From NCBI RefSeq assembly GCF_964199755.1, contig NC_133917.1:503501-567500 (forward strand): a DNA stretch of 64,000 nucleotides, given 5' to 3'. Both the position numbers and the translations under genes were made by a program. Below, piece after piece: positions 11,425 to 20,163 of the stretch; position 1 is the stretch's first letter; each line of letters opens with the position of its first letter. The DNA comes from Larus michahellis. Its lineage: Eukaryota > Chordata > Aves > Charadriiformes > Laridae. A model generated the notes under the pieces. The model was given only the letters and a program-made list of their open reading frames with translations. It was not told where the DNA came from and searched no databases.

Positions 11425-13747
11425 GGCCCTACCGGAAAATGCTTCGCAGGCTGGCGCGGTGGCGCCACGTGGGCGCCGGTGGCGCCGAGGCTGACAGCCG
11501 TCGCAAAGCCTGCAGCCCCATGGGCTGTGGGGCCACGCGAGTGGCTGTCAAAGAGCTTTCCAACGAGGCACGGCTTTCCCTCCTGGCTCTTCGGGCGTGG
11601 GAGCTGTCCACAGAGCCGCGGCGCTACCGGAAAATGCTTCGCAGGCTGGCGCGGCAGCACCACGTGGGCGCCGGTGGCGCCGAGGCTGACGGCCGCCGCA
11701 AAGCCCGCAGCCCCACGGGCTGTGGGGCCACGCGAGCGGCTGCCAAAGAGCTTTCCAACGAGGCACGGCTTTCCCACCTGGCTCTTCGGGCGTGGGAGCT
11801 GTCGCCACAGCCGTGGCCCTACCCCAAAATGCTTCTCACTCTGGCTCGGCGGCGCCAGGTGGGCGTCGGTGGCGCCGAGGCTGACGGCCGCCGCAAAGCC
11901 CGCAACCCCACGGGCTGTGGGGCCACGCGAGCGGCTGCCAAGAAGCTTTACAACGAGGCACGGCTTTCCCTCCTGGCTCTTCGGGCGTGGGAGCTGTCGC
12001 CAGAGCCGCGGCCCTACCGCAAAATGCTTCGCAGGCTGGCGCGGCGGCGCCACGTGGGCGTCCGTGGCGCCGAGGCTGATGGCCGCCGCAAAGCCCGCAG
12101 CCCCACGGGCTGTGGGGCCACGTGAGCGGCTGCCAAAGAGCTTTCCAACGAGGCACGGCTTTCCCTCCTGGCTCTTTGGGCGTGGGAGCTGTTGCCAGAG
12201 CCGCGGCCCTACCGGAAAATGCTTCGCAGGCTGGCGCGGCAGCGCCACGTGGGCGCCGGTGGCGCCGAGGCTGACGGCCGCCGCAAAGCCCGCAGCCCCA
12301 CGGGCTGTGGGGCCACGCGAGTGGCTGCCAAAGAGCTTTCCAATGAGGCACGGCTTTCCCTCCTGGCTCTTCGGGCGTGGGAGCTGTCCACAGAGCCACG
12401 GCCCTACCGGAAAATGCTTTGCAGGCTGGCGTGGCGATGCCACGTGGGCGCCGATGGGGCCGAGGCTGACGGCCGCCGCAAAGCCCGCAGCCCCACGGGC
12501 TGTGGGGCCACGCAAGCGGCTGCCAAAGAGCTTTCCAACGAGGCATGGCTTTCCCTCCTGGCTCTTCGGGCGTGGGAGCTGTTGCCAGAACCGCGGCCCT
12601 ACCCGAAAATGCTTCGCAGGCTGGCGCCGCGGCGCCACGTGGGTGCCGGTGGCGCCGAGGCTGACGGCCGCCACAAAGCCCGCAGCCCCACGGGCTGTGG
12701 GGCCACGTGAGCGGCTGCCAAAGAGCTTTCCAACGAGGCATGGCTTTCCCTCCTGGCTCTTCGGGCGTGGGAGCTGTCGCCACAGCCGTGGCCATACTGG
12801 AAAATGCTTCTCAGGCTGGCGCAGCGGCGCCACGTGGGGGCCGGTGGCGCCGAGGCTGACGGCCGCCGGAAAGCCCGCAGCCCCACGGGCTGTGCGGCCA
12901 CGCGAGCGGCTGCCAAAGAGCTTTCCAACGAGGCACGGCTTTCCCTCCTGGCTCTTTGGGCGTGGGAGCTGTCGCCAGAGCCGCGGCCCTACCGGATATT
13001 GGTTCGCAGGCCGGCGCGGCTGCGCCATGTGGGCGCCGGTGGCGCCGAGGCTGACGGCCGCCACAAAGCCCGCAGCCCCACGGGCTGTGGGGCCACGTGA
13101 GCGGCTGCCAAAGAGCTTTGCAACGAGGCATGGCTTTCCCTCCTGGCTCTTCGGGCGTGGGAGCTGTCGCCACAGCCATGGCCCTACTGGAAAATGCTTC
13201 TCAGGCTGGCGCGGCGGCGCCACGTGGGCGCCAGTGGCGCCGAGGCTGATGGCCGCCGCAAAGCCCGCAGCCCCACGGGCTGTGCGGCCACGCGAGCGGC
13301 TGCCAAAGAGCTTTCCAACGAGGCACGGCTTTCCCTCCTGGCTCTTCGGGCGTGGGAGCTGTCGCCAGAGCCGCGGCCCTACCGGAAAATGCTTCGCAGG
13401 CTGGCGCGGCGGCGCCACGTGGGCGCAGGTGGCGCCGAGGCTGACGGCCGCCGCAAAGCCCGCAGCCCCACGGGCTGTGCGGCCACGCGAGCGGCTGCCA
13501 AAGAGCTTTCCAACGAGGCACGGCTTTCCCTCCTGGCTCTTCGGGCGTGGGAGCTGTCGCCAGAGACGCGGCCCTACCGGATAATGCTTAACAGGCTTGA
13601 GCGGCGGCGCCACGTGGGCGCCGGTGGCGCCGAGTTTGACGGCCGCCGCAAAGCCTGCAGCCCCACAGGCTGTGGGGCCACGCAAGCGGCTGCCAAAGAG
13701 CTTTCCAACGAGGCACGGCTTTCCCTCCTGGCTCTTTGGGCGTGGGA
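11425..13747 (+). repeat. 195-bp tandem satellite array (subfamily 2), right part
   Basis: About 12 further copies of the same 195-bp unit, continuing in the same orientation and phase after the solo LTR. Some units share variants such as tgtgcggcc and agaagcttta, and the second-last unit shares the ataatgcttaacaggcttgag variant with the unit just left of the LTR (10140 and 13580). That match suggests block duplication within the array. The last unit runs directly into the palindrome starting at 13738. Confidence 0.96.
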
Positions 13748-13889
13748 GCAATCTCCCTATCTCCCGATATATGGAAATTTTGGAGCATTTTCCTGCTGCC
13801 TTCAGCCTCAATACCACCCTTTCCCTTGGCGCCGCGCCAGCCTCCAAAATTTCCATATATCCGGACATCAAGAGATTGCTCCCACGCCC
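13738..13889. repeat. Imperfect palindrome at the satellite array end
   Basis: The left arm 13738-13785 and right arm 13842-13889 are inverted copies. Both outer ends read gggcgtgggagcaatctc and both inner ends read atatatggaaattttggag on their own strand; about 10 central bases of each arm differ. The 56-bp spacer holds an inverted piece of the 180-bp unit. It marks a reversal of repeat orientation at the edge of the array. Confidence 0.9.
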
Positions 13890-13940
13890 AAACGCGAGGA
13901 GGGAATACTGTGCCTTGTTCTAAAGCTCTATGGAACCCAC
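13786..13940 (-). repeat. Inverted, degenerate remnant of the 180-bp repeat
   Basis: 13791-13840 is the reverse complement of the ctggcgcggcgcc...gaggctgaaggcagc part of the 180-bp unit. 13880-13937 is the reverse complement of its ttccaaagagctttagaacaagg part. The piece in between is diverged from the arrays. Thus one diverged 180-bp-type unit sits in minus orientation after about 28 plus-oriented 195-bp units. Confidence 0.85.
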
Positions 13941-14229
13941 TTCGTTTGACTCCTTAGCCAGCGCTGGCCTGCAGCCGTGCCCAGGCACCCCCTCCCCAGC
14001 TAGAGACCCTCAGCACAGCAGGCCCATCCCCACCTGCAGCCCTCTTAAGCCCTTGGCCCAGACCATGGTCACCTCACGGGTCCCACCTGGGCGTCCTCAG
14101 CCCCAGCTGGGGCCCATTGGGAAGAGGGGCCATTGCCAAAGCCCCACAGCACATCACCCCCTCCCCTGAGCCTCTCGCAGACAGAAAAGAGAAACAGGGA
14201 CCCTGACAGAAGCACACGTTGAAAGAAAA
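13941..14229. other. Sequence with no recognised feature
   Basis: Unique, moderately GC-rich sequence. I see no exon with credible splice sites, no RNA gene and no repeat here. Confidence 0.5.
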
Positions 14230-14690
14230 CTTCGAAAAACAACAGGGCACAAGAAACATAAGCAAAAAAATAACAGGGAGATGTAGAAAAAAAACATGAA
14301 AAAAGTGACAGGGTGCAGGACAGAGAGGGAAGAATGGGGAATCACAGACAGGGAAATGGTTAGTAGGAGACGGAGACCCAAAATTTCGAAAGGCGCAGGA
14401 TGTAAGAATCATACCCAAGACTTGAAAGACAGGTACGCAGGACTGCACAGAAAGAGAGGAAGACGATGATGAAAAACGACGGGGTACAAGAAACATGGGA
14501 AAGAAATTAAAATTTATTTTGGGGAGACAGATAGAGGGAAAGGCAGCAAGAAGAACTGAAAACTGACGGGGATCAAGAAACATCAGAATCAGAAAGAAAG
14601 AGATGGAAAGCAAGAAATTAAGTCTCGAAAGAGACCGGGTACAAGAAACCCAGTCAAGCGTGAAAAGACGAGGCCAGGGAGCGCAGCAGA
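14230..14690. repeat. Purine-rich degenerate tandem repeat
   Basis: An A/G-rich block in which a phrase like gacggggtacaagaaacat recurs in diverged form near 14242, 14476, 14566 and 14632, separated by runs of aaagaaa, gaaagag and similar. The spacing is irregular, so this is an old decayed minisatellite or a purine-rich element. The minus strand reads as a long hydrophobic open frame only because it is pyrimidine-rich. Confidence 0.55.
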
Positions 14691-14697
14691 AGTCATC

Positions 14698-14795
14698 TGT
14701 GGTGGGTTGACCTCGGCTGGCCCCTGGGGACCCACCCAGCCGCTCCGTCGCTGCCCTTCCTCGACGAGACACGGGGAGAAATTAATTTTCTGCGC
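14698..14795 (+). mobile_element. Diverged ERVL-type LTR 5'-end fragment (tentative)
   Basis: The segment starts tgtggtgggttgacctcgg and continues through agccgctccgtcgctgccc and a ggggagaaa motif. This order resembles the 5' end of an LTR family abundant in bird genomes, as I remember it; I could not align it. No opposite end or target duplication is visible, so it is a fragment at best. Confidence 0.4.
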
Positions 14796-16109
14796 CGACA
14801 GCGGGGCCTCCACGGGTTGCAGGGGACTCTCTGCTCCGCTCCCGGCCGGCGTTGCCGACCGCGGCCTTGTTTGACCAGCGGCAGGTCCCTCTCTCAGCTG
14901 GCTGTGCCCAGCGTGGGGGGAGCTCCTGGTGTCTTCTCACACAACCCACCCCCGCAAAGACCTCATCACGTAAACCCGAGACAACAGCCGTCTGCTGCGG
15001 GGCAGAGAAGCCGGGGCGGCAGGGGACGGGCAAAGGGAGCCACAGGGGAAAGAAGACAGCCATGGGCTACAGCCCAGACAGGAGAACGCGAGAGGGGGAG
15101 AACCATGGAGACAAAAGTTGGCTGTGGGACAGATCTTTCCATACGATAACATCGTTTCTCTAATATAGCAGACGCAGGTACAGCTCTGCTCATCCCAAAA
15201 AAAAACCTTAATTAAAGAGCTGCCCACGCCACCTGCTGATGGCTACTCGATGGGAATTGACTCCACCACCTTGGCCTCGACGGCCTCGTTAGAACGTATT
15301 AACTGCGAACTCTTTTGCTGTTCCTCCTCCCCCTGACTCTACGCGACCGGGCAGAGCAGCTCCGAGCCCCAACACGCGCAAGCACAGACCCAACGCCACA
15401 CACCACACGGCGAACAACGCCCCTCGGCGAGGAGAGAAGACTCTCGGCGAGGAGGACGACACCCCAACGTAAGCGACCGTCAGGCAAGAAGACCTGCGGG
15501 ACCACGACGGCGACGTGAGAAAGGCTCGAGGGAAGCCCCAGGAAATGAGCACAACGCCACGGCCCGGGACAACGAGCGACTCTCAAACGGAGAAGACGAA
15601 CGCGCAGGACGCCCGGCTCCCAGACCCAAGAACTCAAGGACGCAGGGAAGAAGTCGCAGTCACTGAAAATGGATGGCTAGAGAAGAGAGCTGCTCCCACA
15701 GCCAGGAGCAAGGCTGCAAACCTGGACCGTCCAGAAACTTCCGAGACGCCGGACCCAGCCACGCTTTAAGCTTACGACGCAAGAAAAGCAGCCCCCGACT
15801 GGGGCGATGCCGATGAGGATGGGCCTTCGAGGCTCTAGGGATGGTGCCTCAAGCACAGACCGCGCTCCTCAAGCGTAGGGAGAACATCGAGACCCACGGA
15901 AGGTCTAAGCCACAGAAAACACGCCGCGCACACCGCACAACGGACACAGGCCGGAACCGCCCTGCCCGGCTCGCGCTAGCGTTGTGCTGACGACCATCCC
16001 GCTCCCGTTGCCTACCCAAAGGGGATGGCGTCCAGCCCTCTGCCCGTCTCCAAAACGCCTCCCTGCGACTCCCAAACTTCTCCCCTCCTCCCAAGCCCTC
16101 CCCGGCTCC
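14796..16109. other. GC-rich intergenic sequence, no gene recognised
   Basis: CpG-containing unique sequence with short open frames on both strands. None resembles a known protein or shows a convincing exon. A short local duplication (ctcggcgaggag) is seen near 15425 and 15443. Nothing else stands out. Confidence 0.5.
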
Positions 16110-16235
16110 GGCCACTCAACTTGGCTTCCGGAGGGCCGGAGGCCTTAAATCCCTTGTCGTCAAAAAAAAAAACCCAGCGCCTCGACCCTCCGGGACATTC
16201 CCTTGGTCACCGGGTTCCTCTTCGTCGTCCGCCAT
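16110..16235 (-). other. Possible minus-strand first coding exon in a CpG island
   Basis: An ATG at 16235 on the minus strand lies in a good start context (tcaatggcgg) and opens an acidic reading MADDEEEPGDQGN. Upstream sequence (16236-16500) is CpG-rich and promoter-like. The open frame ends about 40 codons on, after a T-run, so a donor within it would be needed; possible weak sites follow CCCG (GTGACC) or GAGG (GTCGAG). I do not recognise the protein and found no second exon. Chance cannot be excluded. Confidence 0.25.
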
Positions 16236-17129
16236 TGAGGAAAAGAAAACGGTGCCAGCGAGAAGTTGCGGAGAGGCCAGCGCCGACCTCTCCCGCGGCT
16301 TCCCCTTCCTCCGAAGCACGACAGGACGCTGCTCGCCGCGGCCGTCCTCGCCGGAGACACCGGGACACAAAACGACCGTCGCCCGCGCGAGAAGTCACCG
16401 GCCCCAAGCGCCTCCTCGCCGCTGCCTCGGCTTAGCCCCTCTCCACGCGCGTCCTGCGCCCGAAGGGGAAAAAAAAAAAAAAGCCAACCAAAAGGCGTGG
16501 GCTGAGATACCGCCCGAAAACCTCAGCCTGCCCGCGGCCATTCCCGTCTCCTGCTCCTTTACCCCGGCCTCGCGCCCGCCTGCCCCCCATGGTTTCGGGC
16601 TGCCGCTTTGAGGCTCACAGACGCCCCGGAAAACAGACCCAAAGGACACTTGAACCTTCACCCACCGTACAACGTGGGAGAAAGAATCGCTGCTGCAGGC
16701 CACCAGCCATCGCTCGCCTTGCCCGAGTCGCGTCCGGTGCCAAGATCCCGCTTTACTCGCCACTTCGCACCTCCAAAATTAAAAAAAAAACCACAAAAAC
16801 AAGAACACCCCACCGCCAAGCCGTCACACGGTGTCGCGTAGCCACCGGTGGCACCGTCCCTCCCAGCACCACGCACCCACCCGCCTCCTCACGGGGCCCC
16901 GCTTGCCGCGTCCATCACCCTTTGGTGGCCAGAGCAGACGGGACCCTGCCGACACCCAAACCCAGGGGCAAAACCGACGCGGCGGAGGCCGGTGAACCCG
17001 CCGACCCCTCTCCCGGCCGACCCCCGGCGCCGAAACTGGAGAAAAACCCCTTCCCTCCTCCGCAGCCGTCGGGGAAGGGCCCCCCGCTCCCTCATGGCGG
17101 CGCCCGTCGGTCAACCAACGGGAAAGGCG
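16236..17129. promoter_or_regulatory. CpG-rich block, promoter-like
   Basis: Dense CpG sequence without a long plausible exon. It lies upstream of the candidate minus-strand ATG at 16235 and left of the NRF1-site array. Near 17094 the plus strand has an ATGGCGGCGCC context, typical of CpG-island starts or YY1-type initiators, but only 25 or so codons follow before a stop in the repeat. It could be a bidirectional promoter; no gene body is identified. Confidence 0.35.
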
Positions 17130-18312
17130 CCGCGCGTGCGCAGTGCGGCTGTACGGCACAGGGGGGCGCCATGAGCCGTACGGCAGTACGGAAAAAAGGC
17201 CACTCATGCGCAGTACGGCAGTAAGGCACTGGGGGGCGCCATGAGCCGTACGGCTGCACGGAAAAGAGGCCGCGCGTGCGCAGTACGGCTGTACGGCACT
17301 GGGAGCCGCCATGAGCCGTACGGAAAAGGCGTCGCGCATGCGCAGTGCGGCTGTACGGCACAGGGGGGCGCCATGATCCGTACGGCTGTACGGAAAAGAC
17401 GCCGCGCATGCGCAGTAGGGCTGTACGGAAAAGAGGCCGCGCATGCGCAGTGCGGCTGTACGGCACAGGGGGGCGCCATGATCCGTACGGCTGTACGGAA
17501 AAGACGCCGCGCATGCGCAGTAGGGCTGTACGGAAAAGAGGCCGCGCATGCGCAGTGCGGCTGTACGGCACAGGGGGCGCCATGATCCGTACGGCTGTAC
17601 GGAAAAGAGGCCGCGCATGCGCAGTACGGCTGTACGGAAATGGCGCCGCGCATGCGCAGTACGGCTGTACGGCAGAGGTAGGCGCCATGAGCCGTACGGC
17701 TGTACGGAAAAGAGTCCGCGCATGCGCAGTAGGGCTGTACGAAAAAGAGGCCGCGCATGCGCAGTGCGGCTGTACGGCACAGGGGGGCGCCATGAGCCGT
17801 ACGGCTGTACGGGAAAGAGTCCGCGCATGCGCAGTACGGCTGTACGGCACAGGGGGGCGCCATGAGCCGTACGGCTGCACAGAAAAGAGGCCGCGCATGC
17901 GCAGTACGGCTGTACGGGAAAGAGTCCGCGCATGCGCAGTACGGCTGTACGGCACAGGGGGGCGCCATGAGCCGTACGGCTGCACAGAAAAGAGGCCGCG
18001 CATGCGCAGTACGGCTGTACGGGAAAGAGGCCGCGCATGCGCAGTACAGCTGTACGGCACAGGGGGGCGCCATGAGCCGTAGGGAAAAGGCGCCGCGCAT
18101 GCGCAGTACGGCTGTACGGCACTGGGGGGCGCCATGAGCCGTACGACTGTACGGAAAAGAGTCCGCGCATGCGCAGTACGGCTGTACGGCACAGGGGGGC
18201 GCCATGAGCCGTACGGAGAAGACGTCGCGCATGCGCAGTGCGGCTGTACGGCACAGGGGGGCGCCATGAGCCGTACGGAAAAGAGGACGCACATGCGCAG
18301 TACGGCTGTCCG
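17130..18312 (+). repeat. Tandem array of NRF1-type palindromic sites
   Basis: Tandem repeat with a full unit of ~70 bp and a half unit of ~36 bp. The long unit is a gcgcatgcgcag site, tacggctgtacgg, cacaggggggcgccatga, gccgtacggctgtacgg and aaaagagg. By eye there are 17 exact GCGCATGCGCAG copies between about 17333 and 18240, plus about four variants (gcgcgtgcgcag, catgcgcag). This matches the known NRF1 recognition palindrome. Arg/Ala-rich open frames in several phases are repeat artefacts. Whether the array acts as an enhancer/promoter or is simply a minisatellite is unknown. Confidence 0.85.
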
Positions 18313-18319
18313 GTAAATT

Positions 18320-18770
18320 CCCCTCACTTTCCCCCCAATTTGCCTACTTTTCCCCTCAACTCGCTCGCTCTACCCCACGAAATGGCGCCCAGCCCCTTAA
18401 GATGGCGGCGCACACACACCCCCCCCCCCCCTCCCCGCACGCGCCCGACGCACTGCGCACGCGCCTGACGCACCGCCCCGCTCCCCCGGAGGGGCGGGGC
18501 CGGGGAGCGGCGCGGAGGGGTTCGCGTAACGCGCCCCTGTCCGGAGGCGGAGGGATCCGCTTCGGCGCGCTGAGTCCCTTTAAAGAGGCGGAGGGCTCCG
18601 CGCCTGCGCAGTGCGGTCCGCGGCCGCCGCCGCCGCTTTATTCGGTTTTCTCGGGGCGGGGGATTAAAAGTCGGTTCTGGCGCCGGGAACGCGGTCTCCA
18701 TGCGCGCTCGGACGTGGCTCCGGCTCCGGCTCCGGCGGGGGTCGAAGGTTGCAGCTTGAGGCCGGGGGGG
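18320..18770 (+). promoter_or_regulatory. CpG-island promoter candidate
   Basis: CpG-dense block with a YY1-type initiator aagatggcggcg at 18399-18410, a GC box ggggcggggc at 18491-18500, and an NRF1-like cgcctgcgcagtgcgg starting at 18601. A second GC box (ggggcggggg) lies near 18652 and an attaaaag motif near 18664. These elements fit a housekeeping-type promoter. A downstream ATG near 18700 opens only 19 codons. No gene body can be attached: to the right lies a G-rich minisatellite and then the 3' end of NDRG2 in the opposite direction. Confidence 0.45.
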
Positions 18771-20020
18771 GGAGGGTGGGGGTCGATCCCTGAGGGGGGT
18801 CGGGGGGTCCTGGGGAGTCTCAAGGGGTCCCAGAGGCTCAAGGGGTCCCAGAGGCTCCTGGGGGGGGTCTCGGGGGGGTATTGGGGGTCCTGGGGGGTAT
18901 CAGGGGGCTATTGGGGATCTCAGGGGGTCCCAGAGGCGTCTGGGGGGGGTATTGGGGGGTCCTGGGGGGCATCAGGGGGCTATTGGGGATCTTGGGGGGT
19001 CTCAGGGGAGATTTTGCGGGGCCCTGGGGTGCCCTAGGGGGGGTTGGGGGCTCTAGGGGGATCCTGGGGGGAGATTGGGGGGGTCCCAAGTGATTGGGGT
19101 GGGGGGGTGGCTGAGGGAGCATTAGGGGGTGCCAGGAGGTTTGGGGGTATTTTTTGGGGAGGGGGGGGGGTCTCGGGGGTTTGGGCGTCCCGGGATGGTT
19201 TTGGGGCATCCCAGGGGGTTTTGGGGGGGGTCCCTGGGGGGCTTCAGAGGGGCGTTGGATGGATTTTGGGGGGGGGGGGGTCCCAGGGCGTTTTGGGGAG
19301 TTCTGGGGGGTTTTTGGAGGTTCCGGAGTGGCTTGGGGGGGGGGGGTAGAGGGGGGTCGATTTTGGAAGGTCCCGGGGTGGTTTTGGGGGATCCCAAGGG
19401 GATTTTCGGAGGGTCCTGGGTGGGGTTGGGGGGGGGAGGGGCATTGTGAGGGTTTTGGGGGTCCCTGGGGTGATTTGGGAGGGGGTCTTGGGGAATTCTG
19501 GAAGGTTCTGGGGTGGTTTTGAGCCGTTCCGGGGTTTTTGGGGATCCCTGTGGTGATTTTTGGGGGCTCCCGGGGGGGTTTTGGGGCATCCCAAGGGGAT
19601 TTGGGGGGGTCCTGGATGGATCTTGGGGGGGGTGGTGGTTCTGGGGACTCTCGTCTGCATTCTGGGGGGTTCCTGGGGGATTTGGAGGGTCCTGGGGGAT
19701 TTGGGGGGGGGGTCCCAGGGTGGTTTTGGGGCATCCCAAGAGATTTGGGGGGTCCTGGGTGGGATTGGGGGGGATTCAGGGAGGCCTTGGGTAGATTTGG
19801 GGGGGTCCTGGGTGGATTTTTGGGGGTCCTGGGGTGGTTTTGGGGCATCCCAGGGTTTTTGGGGGCGGGAGGGGGGGGAGTTGGGGATGGATTTGGGGGG
19901 GGGTTCCAAGGGGGTTTGGGGGGGGACTTGGGGGGGGGGACGGGACCCTGGAGTGGTTTTGGCGCTTCCCGGGTGCGTTTTTTTGGGGGGTTCCCGTGGC
20001 CTTCCAAACCCAAAGCGGGG
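18770..20020 (+). repeat. G-rich minisatellite, quadruplex-prone
   Basis: About 1.25 kb dominated by runs of 4-12 G on the plus strand, built from diverged phrases such as ggttttggggcatccca (near 19198, 19578, 19723 and 19837), ggtcctgggtgg and attttggggg. The leftmost part is a shorter-period ggggggtcctggggg repeat. It lies immediately downstream of the NDRG2 stop codon and may include its 3' UTR; no AATAAA is visible on the minus strand within it. The long Gly- or Pro-rich open frames are low-complexity artefacts. Confidence 0.85.
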
Positions 20021-20026
20021 CGGGGT

Positions 20027-20163
20027 CTATGGGGCGGGGGCGCCCCCCCCCAGGCTGCCCCGAGAGAGGGTGCGGCTGCGGCCCCGCTCGCCCTCCCCGG
20101 AGGCGGAGCTGGAGACGGAGGCGGTGCGGAAGCGGGAGAGGCGCGTCATGGCCGCTGCCGCCA
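20027..20163 (-). CDS. NDRG2: NDRG2 last coding exon
   Basis: Encodes (M)[33 protein letters not shown] and [11 protein letters not shown], then TAG at 20027-20029. The Ser/Thr-Arg tail carries RxRxxS repeats (RFRTAS, RSRTLS), the known AKT/SGK-type phosphorylation region of NDRG2. The acceptor is a tandem CAGCAG; use of the second AG gives the frame best matching mammalian NDRG2 (GYM...MTRLSR). A 9-base G run lies ten codons before the stop, so the C-terminus is sensitive to length errors. Confidence 0.82.

Noticed and set aside
14074..14772. A 232-codon hydrophobic minus-strand frame
   Set aside because: It is the complement of a purine-rich degenerate repeat, so it is Phe/Leu/Ser-rich by composition; no homologous domain is recognised.
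17130..18320. Arg/Ala-rich frames (RMRSTAVR, RTAVRKR) in the NRF1-site array
   Set aside because: Several frames on both strands are open together, as expected from a short tandem repeat.
18637..18642. Minus-strand AATAAA as the NDRG2 polyadenylation signal
   Set aside because: It lies 1.4 kb past the stop, beyond the G-rich block and inside a CpG-island promoter-like region; possible but not supported.
18770..20020. Gly-rich and Pro-rich collagen-like frames
   Set aside because: Low-complexity G-run sequence read in all frames; no splice structure or start context.
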